64,000 nucleotides of DNA from NCBI GenBank assembly GCA_009910795.1, contig VMEE01000061.1, positions 1-64,000 of the forward strand, in the 5' to 3' direction. The translations under genes were made by a program, and so were the position numbers. Shown here in pieces: positions 8,850 to 17,384 of this stretch. Positions within the stretch are counted from its first letter, which is position 1. Each line of letters opens with the position of its first letter. The notes beneath the pieces are model-generated. The model had not been told where the DNA came from and did not search any database. It saw nothing but the letters and a program-made list of their open reading frames with translations. Source of the stretch: Dehalobacter sp. CP. GTDB taxonomy: Bacteria; Bacillota_B; Desulfitobacteriia; Desulfitobacteriales; Syntrophobotulaceae.

Positions 8850-9476
8850 TTATCCCGATACCATATTCGCCATTCTTACCGCTTTTGTTCCATACATCCC
8901 TTTAAGCTGGTATCTTGGCAGAACTGGTGTTGCTTCAGATATATCAATTATCTTTTCTGTTATCTGCATGTTTCTGAGCAATGGCATGATATTTTTTAGC
9001 AATTCGTTCATAGAAATGTCCGTACTTATTTGAGCAGTAATTTCTTCCTTAGTCTGTACTGTTTCAGCCTCTTCTTCCACATAATTGCCTTGTCTGGAAT
9101 CCCAATGATAACCCTTGTTTTTCATGTAGTTAGCCAGCTCAGTATGTGTATCAAAACCTGCTTGTCTGGCAATGTCTTTGGCATCCAATTCACCTTGATT
9201 AAAAAGCGATCTTATAAAAGCTGTTTTCGATATACCTTGTAATTAAATAGTATTATCTTTCCCTTTGCCAGAGTACCGTTCAACCGCAGGCACAAACTTC
9301 TTTTGTCTGGTATCCCAAGAAAAGTTACGTCTTCTCATGTAATTATCAAGAGAAGCATGGTTTTGATACCCCAGCTTTTCTGCGATATCCGCTCGATCTA
9401 TTCCCTCTTCAAGCATTTTTAATATTTGATTTATCTGCCTGTCAAATACAGGCTCTTTGCAATTAATCAATGCCAT
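8850..9476 (-). pseudogene. Nonsense-split repeat protein from a mobile-element remnant
   Basis: A TAA at 9243-9245 separates two open stretches that are in the same frame. The first part (77 residues from an ATG at 9476 with a GGGGG site) and the second (to 8850) each contain the same ~35-residue motif: DIAEKLGYQNHASLDNYM...WDTRQ versus DIARQAGFDTHTELANYM...WDSRQ. Homology extends upstream of the only start in the second part (TTG at 9188) right back to the stop codon. An originally continuous ~208-codon tandem-repeat gene split by one nonsense change is therefore the simplest reading. A two-gene arrangement is possible. The motif looks like a small helix-turn-helix-type DNA-binding unit, but I do not recognise the family. 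Confidence 0.6.
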
Positions 9477-9494
9477 ACTTATTACCCCCTTAAT

Positions 9495-9858
9495 CTAATT
9501 GTTAAGTACATTGACAGCCTCAGAAAGGGCTTCAATATTCGTATGGGCATAAATAGAGGTTGTTGTCAGGCTTGAATGTTCAAGAAGCTTTTGTATCTGT
9601 ACCAAACCGACATTGTTTTTAACTAAAGCGGAAGCAAATGAATGTCTTAAAATATGGCAAGAAACTTGCTTGTTAATACTTGCTTTTTTTTGCAGCCTTT
9701 CCTATTGTTGCGTTGACATGTGAATATGAAACTAAGCCATTTTTCTTTGTTGCAAAAAATAAGTCTGATTGGTACGCATCCCGCCAATTATCCCTGTAAT
9801 CCAGAAGCAAAGCATTTAACTTATCGTTAATTTGAACAATTCTCCATATTAAATACAA
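9495..9858 (-). pseudogene. Tyrosine recombinase (phage integrase family), C-terminal fragment with frameshift
   Basis: The second half of the fragment encodes CHILRHSFASALV, LEHSSLTTTSIYAHT and then a stop at 9495. These are the Arg, His and catalytic Tyr signatures of the integrase C-terminal domain. The first part (NWRDAYQSDLFFATKKNG) is the preceding beta-hairpin region in another frame. The two frames are joined by removing one A from an A8 run at about 9684-9691. The N-terminal DNA-binding domain is missing. With the neighbouring broken gene this is a relic of an integrated element between the pilin gene and the sigma gene. Confidence 0.8.
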
Positions 9859-9862
9859 TGAT

Positions 9863-9891
9863 TAAAGCCAGCATTTAAACTGCCGGCTTTC
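9863..9891 (-). terminator. Terminator of the pilus/sigma operon
   Basis: On the minus strand AAAGCCGGCA-GTTTAAA-TGCTGGCTTT makes a ten-base stem (one G-T pair) overlapping the stop of the sigma gene. The T tract after it is short, so efficiency is uncertain. Confidence 0.6.
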
Positions 9892-10603
9892 ATTCTTTAT
9901 TAATATTCTCTCTTAAAATCTCCATACTTCGGTCCTTCACCCTGCTTACCTGCCGCTGGGATATCCCAAGCTTTGAAGCGACCTGCTGCTGCGTCATATC
10001 TTTAATGAAAATCATTTGAACCACTTTCTGCTGGATATCTGTAAGCTTTTTTAACGCATGATAAAGGGTAAGTTTGTCTTCAATCGGAAGGTGAAATGTC
10101 TCGTAGGCTGTGCTGTGAATCCTGGAAGCGTCGATCTCTTCAAAGCTTACAAAGCCTGCCCGCATGACTTCTATGACGCTTTCTTCCTTAATTTTCAGCT
10201 TTTCGGCGATGTATTCAGTACCAGGTACATCGCCGTTTTCTTTCATATATTTCAGGACTTCCTGATCTACCTTGGACTGAAGCTCAACAATGCAGCCCGG
10301 GCGGTAGAAGGAGGCTTCTTTACGGGCCAGATGGCGTACCTCACCCATGATGCAATGTGAAGCAAACGTCATAAAGCTAGTCTCCCTATCGGGATCAAAA
10401 TTACGCAAAGCTTTCAGTAAACCCAGACTGCCAGCCTGAAAAAGATCGTCCTCACAGCAGCCTCCGCCGTAGAGCCTTGCAAAATATTTGATCAATCCCT
10501 TGCCAGCTCCAAGCACCTTTTCTGCTGATTCTTTATCTTTATGCTGATAGTAGTACGCTGCTGCTTCATTGATAGGCTGATTCAACTGCCCGGTTTCTTC
10601 CAT
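9890..10603 (-). CDS. Sigma-70 family factor (SigB/SigF/SigG-like), 237 aa
   Basis: Region 2 is clear: DLFQAGSLGLLKALRNFDPDRETSFMTFASHCIMGEVRHLAR. Region 3 (VPGTEYIAEKLKIKEESVIEVM) and a region 4 helix-turn-helix (MTQQQVASKLGISQRQVSRVKDRS) follow. There is no region 1, and the layout is that of the B/F/G group of alternative sigma factors. It is nevertheless too divergent to assign to a sporulation sigma by eye. The ATG at 10603 is preferred to 10630 because TATGGAG lies eight bases before it. The gene is last in the pilus assembly operon, 68 bases after a minor pilin gene, so it may couple pilus assembly to transcription. Its target regulon is unknown. Confidence 0.8.
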   Translation of the reverse strand: MEETGQLNQPINEAAAYYYQHKDKESAEKVLGAGKGLIKYFARLYGGGCCEDDLFQAGSLGLLKALRNFDPDRETSFMTFASHCIMGEVRHLARKEASFYRPGCIVELQSKVDQEVLKYMKENGDVPGTEYIAEKLKIKEESVIEVMRAGFVSFEEIDASRIHSTAYETFHLPIEDKLTLYHALKKLTDIQQKVVQMIFIKDMTQQQVASKLGISQRQVSRVKDRSMEILRENINKE

Positions 10604-10671
10604 ATTACACGCTCCATAGGATATGATCATTCAGACTATTCTCTTTACTGAAATCAACTGAGCAGGCGGCC

Positions 10672-11205
10672 CTACAAAGAAGAAGGCAAGGTATACGAAA
10701 AACCGATACAGGAGCCTGAGGCGGTCGGAAACGTGCTTTTATGATAATTCAGCAGAATGATTTCCGTGGTGATATCATAATTGGCATCATCTTTATCGCC
10801 AATTGTAAAAATGACTGAATTTGATTTTCCGGTGTTCGTAAAAGAGATTTTAAATTTTTGGGTATTGTCAACTCCGGACGCAGTGGCACTCGTTCCATTG
10901 TTATTGTAGTGGAAGAAACCTGAAGCATCCAGGTAAATATCGTTTCTGCCGGTGGCAGCAGTAGGTGTACTCGTCAGGAAGGTAAATGAATCGGCATAGC
11001 GCAGCTGCTTGCTGATAAAATCGGCAGCCATGCGCACCTGATATTGCTTATTGGTATTGACTTGTCCCTTGTGGAGAGCAGTTGTTCCGAATGTGATCAT
11101 CGGGTAAATGATCGCCACGACCAAAGCCATGATTGCAGTGACAGCCATCACTTCAAGCAAGGTAAAGCCCTTGCTCTTTTTTTGTGTTTTTATGCTGAAT
11201 TTCAT
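10672..11205 (-). CDS. Minor pilin with prepilin leader (PilW/ComGF-like), 177 aa
   Basis: Type III-style leader ending KKSKG, then FTLLEVMAVTAIMALVVAIIYPM with the +5 Glu, so it is a substrate of the prepilin peptidase. The remainder is a beta-rich, Ser/Thr-rich domain with ADFISKQLRYADSF soon after the stem helix, a feature of PilW/PulJ-type pseudopilins. A GGAGG site precedes the ATG. It is 25 bases downstream of the preceding minor pilin and is likely part of the pilus tip or initiation complex. Confidence 0.8.
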   Translation of the reverse strand: MKFSIKTQKKSKGFTLLEVMAVTAIMALVVAIIYPMITFGTTALHKGQVNTNKQYQVRMAADFISKQLRYADSFTFLTSTPTAATGRNDIYLDASGFFHYNNNGTSATASGVDNTQKFKISFTNTGKSNSVIFTIGDKDDANYDITTEIILLNYHKSTFPTASGSCIGFSYTLPSSL

Positions 11206-11230
11206 GGGCTCCCCTCCAGTCTAAATTCTG

Positions 11231-11557
11231 TTATTTTCCGGACTTGAAGTAATCAATCGAAACTTCTTTTCCGTTCACAGTAGCACTCTCGGCAGGCATT
11301 ACTGTACCACTAGCCGAAATCGTCGTCGCATCGGGCATCGTGATTGTAATCGTGGAAGGCGCTGCATTCACTGTATTGAGGTCAGCCTCCACCTGGGACT
11401 GGGCAGTATATGCTGCGTCGTTGCGGTCTCTGGCCTGGGCAATGACCTGTATCCCCATTGTAAAAACTGTCAGAAGGGATACGCCGATTATGCCAATGAT
11501 CCCCAGAGCGACAATGATCTCAATCAGCGTAAACCCTTTGGCCTTTTTTGGAAGCAT
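11231..11557 (-). CDS. Minor pilin (PilV/PulI-like), 108 aa
   Basis: Short leader MLPKKAKG followed by FTLIEIIVALGIIGIIGVSLLTVF, with Glu at +5, a standard prepilin cleavage site and N-terminal spine. The C-terminal part is only about 75 residues, small for the family but with no sign of truncation in frame. It sits between two other minor-pilin genes in the operon, consistent with a priming complex of several minor subunits. Confidence 0.8.
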   Translation of the reverse strand: MLPKKAKGFTLIEIIVALGIIGIIGVSLLTVFTMGIQVIAQARDRNDAAYTAQSQVEADLNTVNAAPSTITITMPDATTISASGTVMPAESATVNGKEVSIDYFKSGK

Positions 11558-11605
11558 TCCGGTATCCCTCCCTTAACTATACCTTATTCTGTGCATTAAG
11601 ATTTC

Positions 11606-12742
11606 TTATTGCTTTAACCAGACATTGCGCTGGTACGTATCCACACCGACAATGCTGTCCAGGTCGATCGTCGGGTCGTTGGTGATGGTGACATTACTGC
11701 TTGGCAGATTCAGATTCTTGACGATCATCTTTCCTGTAAAATTCCCGCTGCCGCCACCCTGAACACTAAAAGTGGCAAACGGCGCGTAAATAAAGACATG
11801 GTTCATTCCCAGCAGACCGTTTGAGGCGATGGTGTTGGTTCCGTTGTAATACAGATACAACGTAATTCCAGCAGGAAAAGTTAACGGTCCTGTAATACAG
11901 AAATCCGGATCAGATACAAGCAGGTGAACCTCACCAGTTCCGCTTACTCCGCTGGCCCAATTGATCGTTACATGATTATTATTGTTTTTATGAAGGTCTT
12001 CCACAGAAGGTGCCTTCACATAAAGTTTTTGGCCATCTGCCGTTAAGGTAATCGTTGGGTATGTCCCATTGTCTGTCGTAGTAAACTGGGCCGGGTCTGC
12101 AGGTGGAAAGATTACCTTTGATGTCATGGTGGACACACTGTCGCCATGGGAAACAACATTTTGAATATCTGCCTGAGTGGCATCCGGCCCCAACATAACA
12201 CTGCCATTAATCTGGCTGCTGTTGCCGTAATTAATCGAAGGACCGTTCGTGGCAAGATCTCCGCCGACTATCGTATTATTACCGATCGTCGGGGAAATAT
12301 CTGAAAACAGCGTTGCATCGACCGCCGAGCGGACGGCCTGTGTCAGAACCAGGCTAACTTTGACCGGGAGGGCTCCGGTATCAGCTGTTCCCTCGGAGTG
12401 AATCAGCAAATCTCCCGCGTATGCCCCGCTCGATATATTGCTAACCTGTACCGCAAAAGTATTGCTTCCGACCGTTCCTGTACCCGGATTGGATGAGGTT
12501 TTTGTAATAAGATTACTGACGATTGTAGCGATGTTGCTGTTGCCGCTGTTGCTAATAATATAGGAAGCCATTGCATCGGCGCCGGAACGTGCGGCATAGT
12601 AGGCCCGTTTGTTTTCAACTTGGTTCGCGACCATCTTGGTCTCCCCGAAAGCAATACTCAGGATCGCAGTCCCCAACACAGACAGCACAACCAATAAGAC
12701 CATTGTCAGCACTAATGCATAACCATCCGATTTTTTTTTCAC
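11606..12742 (-). CDS. PilX-N-type minor pilus protein with large C-terminal domain, 378 aa
   Basis: The N terminus MKKKSDGYALVLTMVLLVVLSVLGTAILSI matches the PilX/GspK-like class: a leader Gly, a non-canonical YALV start instead of FTLIE, then the hydrophobic spine and the AYYAARSGADAMASYI segment typical of PilX N-terminal domains. The distal part is a Gly/Asn/Ser-rich beta domain (GGDLATNG, then IYAPFATFSVQGGGSGNFTG), reminiscent of a beta-helix region seen in Gram-positive and deltaproteobacterial pilus proteins. It may form a tip adhesin. It is 48 bases upstream of the PilV-like gene. Confidence 0.75.
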   Translation of the reverse strand: MKKKSDGYALVLTMVLLVVLSVLGTAILSIAFGETKMVANQVENKRAYYAARSGADAMASYIISNSGNSNIATIVSNLITKTSSNPGTGTVGSNTFAVQVSNISSGAYAGDLLIHSEGTADTGALPVKVSLVLTQAVRSAVDATLFSDISPTIGNNTIVGGDLATNGPSINYGNSSQINGSVMLGPDATQADIQNVVSHGDSVSTMTSKVIFPPADPAQFTTTDNGTYPTITLTADGQKLYVKAPSVEDLHKNNNNHVTINWASGVSGTGEVHLLVSDPDFCITGPLTFPAGITLYLYYNGTNTIASNGLLGMNHVFIYAPFATFSVQGGGSGNFTGKMIVKNLNLPSSNVTITNDPTIDLDSIVGVDTYQRNVWLKQ

Positions 12743-12791
12743 ATGACTCCCCTCCTTGTATTCCTATTATTGGAAAAAATCATTCTTAACC

Positions 12792-13625
12792 TTAATTGAA
12801 AGGATCCGACTTTCCGTAACTGCCTTTAATCGTCCAGGCATTGAATGGATCCTCGCCGTTATCAACTTTTTCCACCGCATAGAAAGATACAGTCAGTGTG
12901 AATTTCAGTCCTGTATCCTCTTCCTTGGCCTCGACGGCCTCCAGTGCAATCGCCCTGTTCAGCTTTTCCAGGCTGCTGACGACTGTCCGGTACTGGGCGT
13001 AGCTCCCGGTAAATTCAATTGTTGTCGGCAGCCGCAGCACCGCATCGGCAGGTAAAGTCTTCTCTTCACCGGTGGTGGCGGTACTCTGGGAAGTACCTGC
13101 AGCAGAAGGTATCTCTTTTGCTGGCTGGTCACTATAAGCTTGGTTAATGGTATTCGCTTCTTGCTGCAAGGCATATGCCGGAAGTAGATAGCGGTTGTCC
13201 GCCGGCATCACGACCCCACTAACTTCGGGATCGGAAAACTCAAGATTCGTCAACGTCGCGCCGCTTCCCTTCACGATCTTTTCCACGAGCAGCACGTACT
13301 GCTCCTTATACGGATAGACGCCGGGGAAGAAGGCTTCAGAAGCCTTCATTCCCTTCGCTAATTGCGTTTCATAGGCCTTGACAATCCTTTGTTCATTTTC
13401 CAGGTCGCTTTTGGCTGCAGCCACTTTTTGATCCATGATTGCTTTATCGGCTGTTAAACTTTCAAGGCTGGCACTCATCGGAAGGTAAAGGACATAGTAG
13501 CTGAGCGCAATGATAATCACAACCCCAAGAACCATCAGCATTTTTTTATCCCGCTCGGTGATTTTGGTATCGAGTGATAATTTCCCAATCTTTTTCCCCT
13601 GCAAGTTTGGTTTCTGCAGCTTCAT
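12792..13625 (-). CDS. pilO: Type IV pilus alignment protein PilO, 277 aa
   Basis: Bitopic inner-membrane protein: a short cytoplasmic N terminus, one membrane helix (about residues 31-50), a coiled coil (about 55-95) and a ferredoxin-like C-terminal domain. The sequence around TTIEFTGSYAQYRTVVSSLEKLNR is the typical PilO strand-helix element. A Ser/Thr/Gln-rich linker near residues 165-190 is unremarkable. Its ATG overlaps the pilN stop as TAATG, indicating translational coupling. PilO with PilN and PilM forms the platform linking the motor to the pilus base. Confidence 0.85.
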   Translation of the reverse strand: MKLQKPNLQGKKIGKLSLDTKITERDKKMLMVLGVVIIIALSYYVLYLPMSASLESLTADKAIMDQKVAAAKSDLENEQRIVKAYETQLAKGMKASEAFFPGVYPYKEQYVLLVEKIVKGSGATLTNLEFSDPEVSGVVMPADNRYLLPAYALQQEANTINQAYSDQPAKEIPSAAGTSQSTATTGEEKTLPADAVLRLPTTIEFTGSYAQYRTVVSSLEKLNRAIALEAVEAKEEDTGLKFTLTVSFYAVEKVDNGEDPFNAWTIKGSYGKSDPFN

Positions 13626-14182
13626 TATTCAGCCACCTCCTTCAATTCGCACAGAATGGAAAATTCATAGGCAGCTGTTTCTGTACCACTTTGAATAAAC
13701 TGTACCTGCACCCTGGAAAAAAGCTCTGTTGCCTCCAGGTTATGGGCCAACTCGGCCACTGTCGCCGATGCCGGTACAGTGCCCTGCAGAATCACTTGAT
13801 AGTCTTTGATTTCCAGAGATTTCAGGCTGACTGCTGCCGGGATCGTCTTTTGAATCGTATTCAGAAATTCACTGCTGACTTTAGTGGCCAGCGTAATTTT
13901 TTGTTTGGCCTGACTTACTTGCGCCGTATAGGTGATTAAATTCTCGGTAGCTGCTTTCTTGGCCTGAATGTCTGTCAGCTTGGCTTTGTTTTCCGGAGCA
14001 TTCAGGAAGACCTCGCCTTTATTAATCGCGTAAGAACAATAGAGCATCCTTGCTCCCATAATGCCGTAAAATAGTACAACAACAATGATTACGCCAAGGA
14101 TCGCTCCATAGGATCTTCTGATTTTTCTCTTCTGGGCCAGTTTCTGTTTTTCAAATGTTGAAAAAAAGTTAAAATCATTCAT
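13625..14182 (-). CDS. pilN: Type IV pilus assembly protein PilN, 185 aa
   Basis: One membrane helix (about residues 26-47) preceded by a short basic cytoplasmic stretch. The FNFFST motif at residues 4-9 is a version of the conserved PilN N terminus that binds PilM. A coiled coil and an alpha/beta domain with SLKSLEIKDYQVILQGTV follow. The ATG at 14182 is preferred to a TTG at 14200, having an AGGTG site five bases upstream. It directly follows the restored end of pilM and overlaps pilO by one base. Confidence 0.85.
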   Translation of the reverse strand: MNDFNFFSTFEKQKLAQKRKIRRSYGAILGVIIVVVLFYGIMGARMLYCSYAINKGEVFLNAPENKAKLTDIQAKKAATENLITYTAQVSQAKQKITLATKVSSEFLNTIQKTIPAAVSLKSLEIKDYQVILQGTVPASATVAELAHNLEATELFSRVQVQFIQSGTETAAYEFSILCELKEVAE

Positions 14183-14196
14183 TTTGTCACCTGCTC

Positions 14197-15401
14197 TCAA
14201 AGCCTGATCAGGGCAGCGGAGGCATTGACATAGTCTCCGGGTGCCTGCTCATGGTCTATATACTGAATGTTACTGATCGTCTTAAGCCGGTCAACTTTCA
14301 AACCGAGCCCTGGGACAGGTACTCAGGTATTCCTGTAAGACTGGCGCCTCCACCGATCAGGTAGATTTGGCTCAAATCCTTGGAGCCGCTCCTGTTCGCA
14401 AAAAACTGCATGACCTTTCGGATTTCTTCGAGCAGTTCTCCGTAAAGCGGTTTCACAGCGGCTAGTGCTTCCTCTTTGGTAAAAACTTTTCCTTGTTCAA
14501 TGGGCCGAAACTCTTCAACCGTGTTCTCAACTGAATCGGAAACAGGTTCTTCCACATTTTCAGTTAGACCCTTCTTTTTAATCACAAACGTATGGCCTTT
14601 CTTTTTCACGGCAAAGGATCTATTCTCCGTTCTTTCCGTTGCGCCTGCTTCCGAAGCAATGAGCTCTTGTTTATCGGAAAGAAACTCCAGTTTCTTTTCT
14701 TCAGCCTTCTCTTCAGATAGGGCAAATAGGCCTGCAAGCAGGCGATCCACCGCTCTTCCGCCGAAGCTGATAGAACGGAAGAAATTCAGGCTACCCTGAG
14801 AGATCAGATAGATCATCGTCCCGGAATACCCAATATCCAAAATGATATAGTTGTTCGACAAAATGTTGTTAATCGCAGTCTTTTCGTTGAAAATTTTAGA
14901 AATAACATTCGCGTGAATGTCCAGGGCGACTGGTTTCAGCTTAAGGCTGTCAAGCAGTTCGTAATACGCATGAGCGATTTCCCTGTTCATGACCGCTGCC
15001 CGAACCTTGACTTTTTTTGTCCCCTCAGTCTCTGTCTCACCGATTTTACGGTACTCCACGAGATCGGTATCCGTCATGCCAAAGTATTGAACAATCTCGT
15101 TTTTGATCATGGCTTCGAGCTCCTGAGCATTTCCTGAAGGAACCTCAAATTCACGAATAATCACGCTGTTGGAGTTAAACGTGATCAGGGTATCTTTGGT
15201 GGAAGTATTCAGAGAAGCAAGCACTTCCTGCATGGCTGAGATCAGTACTTCTTTATTCGTAATCAAACCGTCAGAGAGCACGCCTTTCGGGAGCCCGATG
15301 CTGGCACTTCGCAGTATTCTGACAGTATTTCCTTCCGCCTGGCCGACAACAGCGTGAATATTTCTTGTTCCAAGATCAAAGGACAGATATGCAGCAGTCA
15401 A
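14197..15401 (-). pseudogene. pilM: PilM, actin-like pilus platform protein, with a C-terminal frameshift
   Basis: Cytoplasmic actin-fold ATPase that binds PilN. YLSFDLGTRNIHAVVG is the phosphate-1 loop, ILDIGYSGTMIYLI the second, and LIGGGASLTGIPEYLS the C-terminal glycine motif. The frame closes early at 14298 after PEYLSQGSV. The next frame continues without a break to a stop at 14197 and encodes a normal PilM ending (LGLKVDRLKTIS, then APGDYVNASAALIRL), so one base is missing from the G run at about 14307-14309. A 36-residue tail is lost unless this is a sequencing error or programmed shift. Residues ~235-300 hold a charged insertion. The start is TTG with an AGGGGG site. Confidence 0.8.
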
Positions 15402-15430
15402 GTAGATTCCCCCTCTTATGTATAATTTAC

Positions 15431-16639
15431 TTAAATATTCTGATAGGCGCCATACATCGCCGAAACAATCGACAGAACAATAAAGCCGATCACGACCGCC
15501 ATCACAACGATCAAGGCCGGTTCAAACAGCGCCAGCATACGCTGAATTGCCACATCGGCTTCCTCGTCATAATAGGCAGACGTTCTTTCCAAAATACTCT
15601 CAAGTGAGCCGGATTCCTCGCCGATGCTGATCATGGAATAAATCATCGGCGGAAACACCCCGATCTTGCGGATGGACTGCGAGATCGTCGCTCCTTTGCT
15701 CATATCCTCTTTGGCAGCTAACAAACCGTCACTGACTACTTTATTCCCAAGCACTTTCGCGGTGATTTCTATACAGTTCAGTAAAGGAATCCCGCTGCTT
15801 AACAAGGTGGAAAGTGTCCGGGCCATTCTAGCGGACATGATCTTGATGGAAGTCGACTTTACAACAGGGATTTTCAGTTTCATTCCATCCCATTTCAGTC
15901 TTCCTGAATCCGTCTTAATGTATTGTCTTGTTGCAAAAACGATCGCTGCAATCACAATGATTAAAATGTACCAATAAGACCTCATAAAATTACTGATTCC
16001 CATAAGGATTCTGGTTGTCAGCGGCAGGGTTGTGCCGGTCGATTCAAACATGGCGGTAAACGTCGGCAGCACAAAAGTCATCAATATAATAACCACAATG
16101 ATCATTACGCCGGTTAAGATGGCCGGGTATGTCATAGAAGAAATCATTTTTGTCCGAAGCTTTCGTTCCTTTTCAAAATGATCCGTCATTTTAGCCAGTA
16201 CGAGATCAAGTTTGCCGCTGGCTTCTCCCGACTCAATCATATTAATGAGAATTTCCGGGAATGCCTGCCCCTGCTTGCGCATAGCTTCGGAAAGCATATC
16301 ACCTTTTTGGACTGCTTCATAAACTCTGAGAACAACTGCTTTGAGCTTCTTGCTTTCCGTTTGCTGATAGATTACATCGAGTGCTTTGATGACTGTTACC
16401 CCGGCTGTTAATAGTGCATGAAACTGATTGCAAAACACGACAAGGTCTTTGACTTTTAGCTTGATCGGCTTATCCTTACTAATCGCTTTTTGCGCGCTTT
16501 GTTTCTTTTCGCTGACTTCGATGCAAAAAAGCTGTCGCTCTTTGAGCTGGCGGTAAAAGTTCTGAATACTATCGGCTTCCAGAACGCCTGTCGATCTCTG
16601 GCCGGAAAAGTCTTTGGCAACATACGAATATAGAGGCAT
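15431..16639 (-). CDS. pilC: Type IV pilus inner-membrane platform protein PilC, 402 aa
   Basis: Polytopic membrane protein connecting the PilB/PilT motors to the pilus. It starts with the family signature MPLYSYVAKDFSGQRSTGVLEAD. Two type II secretion F domains follow (about residues 65-190 and 270-395), each with the conserved pattern ...FPEILINMIESGEASGKL and ...FPPMIYSMISIGEESGSL, and three hydrophobic segments near 165-190, 215-235 and 370-395. Length is normal. First gene of the minus-strand pilus operon, immediately after its promoter region. Confidence 0.95.
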   Translation of the reverse strand: MPLYSYVAKDFSGQRSTGVLEADSIQNFYRQLKERQLFCIEVSEKKQSAQKAISKDKPIKLKVKDLVVFCNQFHALLTAGVTVIKALDVIYQQTESKKLKAVVLRVYEAVQKGDMLSEAMRKQGQAFPEILINMIESGEASGKLDLVLAKMTDHFEKERKLRTKMISSMTYPAILTGVMIIVVIILMTFVLPTFTAMFESTGTTLPLTTRILMGISNFMRSYWYILIIVIAAIVFATRQYIKTDSGRLKWDGMKLKIPVVKSTSIKIMSARMARTLSTLLSSGIPLLNCIEITAKVLGNKVVSDGLLAAKEDMSKGATISQSIRKIGVFPPMIYSMISIGEESGSLESILERTSAYYDEEADVAIQRMLALFEPALIVVMAVVIGFIVLSIVSAMYGAYQNI

Positions 16640-16752
16640 TGTTTCACTTCCTTAATATCAATTTTACAGTTTTTTTACACTTATTTTACATATTTTTTAC
16701 AAATTCTTCATAAATCTTATATTTCATTTTTAGAAATAAAAATACATTTTTA

Positions 16753-16781
16753 ATTATACTACTTAATTGTATTAATTGTAA
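16753..16781 (-). promoter_or_regulatory. Promoter of the pilC-pilM-pilN-pilO operon
   Basis: On the minus strand TTACAA (16776-16781), 17 bases, then TATAAT (16753-16758). This leaves a leader of about 105 bases, very AT-rich and with repeated TGTAAAA motifs, before the PilC start. Confidence 0.65.
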
Positions 16782-16874
16782 GTTCTTTCTAAATTTGTCA
16801 TTGACAAAATCTTGACAAGTTATCCTTCTGGTAGTTCTCTTCACTCTTATTTACTACTTCATACCTCAACTCAG

Positions 16875-16999
16875 CGGGTGATGGGAATCGCTCCGCTTCG
16901 CATATTGGCGGCGCCGCCAATTGCTCGCTATCACGCCGGGTCGGGAAAATGCTTCCATAGGGCGCATTTTCTATTCCTCCCGTTCGATTCCCATCACCC
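16875..16999. repeat. tRNA-armed hairpin element G1
   Basis: The left arm GCGGGTGATGGGAATCG (16875-16891) is identical to the 3' part of the tRNA-Gly gene at 17050-17066. The right arm CGATTCCCATCACCC (16985-16999) is its exact 15-base inverted copy. Between them are a GGCGGCGCCGCC palindrome and a core (16927-16971: GCTATCACGCCGGG...ATGCTTCCATAGG.CGCATTTTCT) shared with the element at 17385-17498. Confidence 0.7.
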
Positions 17000-17002
17000 T
17001 CA

Positions 17003-17040
17003 TAAATAGAAAATCCTGCGCGATTGCGCAGGATTTTATT
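17003..17040 (-). terminator. Terminator of the tRNA array
   Basis: On the minus strand AAAATCCTGCGC-AATC-GCGCAGGATTTT is a perfect 12-bp stem followed by CTATTTAT, six bases after the last tRNA. Confidence 0.85.
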
Positions 17041-17045
17041 TTCTT

Positions 17046-17119
17046 TGGAGCGGGTGATGGGAATCGAACCCACGTAACCAGCTTGGAAGGCTGGCACTCT
17101 ACCATTGAGTTACACCCGC
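17046..17119 (-). tRNA. tRNA-Gly (TCC)
   Basis: Cloverleaf with acceptor GCGGGTG/CACCCGC, anticodon loop CTTCCAA (anticodon TCC), T arm GTGGGTTCGATTCCCAT and encoded CCA. Last tRNA of the array in transcription order. Confidence 0.95.
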
Positions 17120-17123
17120 ATGT

Positions 17124-17200
17124 TGGTAGCAGGGGGGGGATTTGAACCCTCGGATGAGCGGGTATGAACCGCTTGCCTTAGACCACTTGGCTACCCTGCC
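17124..17200 (-). tRNA. tRNA-Met (CAT), elongator type
   Basis: Acceptor GGCAGGG pairs with CCCTGCT (G1-U72 pair as in Firmicute elongator Met), anticodon loop TTCATAC, encoded CCA. It lacks the C1-A72 mismatch of an initiator tRNA. An Ile-2 (lysidine-modified CAT) tRNA is the alternative. Confidence 0.85.
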
Positions 17201-17201
17201 A

Positions 17202-17276
17202 TGGCTCCCCGAGCTGGATTCGAACCAGCAACCTATCGGTTAACAGCCGATTGCTCTACCGTTGAGCTATCGAGGA
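17202..17276 (-). tRNA. tRNA-Asn (GTT)
   Basis: Anticodon arm CGGCTGTTAACCG gives GTT. The D arm AGCTCAACGGTAGAGC, T arm CTGGTTCGAATCCAG and encoded CCA are all normal. Confidence 0.95.
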
Positions 17277-17282
17277 ATATGC

Positions 17283-17373
17283 TGGCGGAGAAGGAGGGAT
17301 TTGAACCCTCGCAGCAGTTACCCACTCTAACGGTTTAGCAAACCGTCCTCTTCAGCCACTTGAGTACTTCTCC
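17283..17373 (-). tRNA. tRNA-Ser (GCT)
   Basis: Class II tRNA of 91 bases with a long variable arm. The anticodon arm GACGGTTTGCTAAACCGT gives GCT. Discriminator G and encoded CCA are present. Confidence 0.95.
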
Positions 17374-17384
17374 GTAAACCGCTG

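Larger units (their letters stand above)
16640..17002. other. Intergenic region between the pilus operon and tRNA array
   Basis: No gene was found here. It contains the pilC-operon promoter (16753-16781) in an AT-rich stretch and the tRNA-armed hairpin element (16875-16999). The tRNA terminator lies just to its right. Confidence 0.7.
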
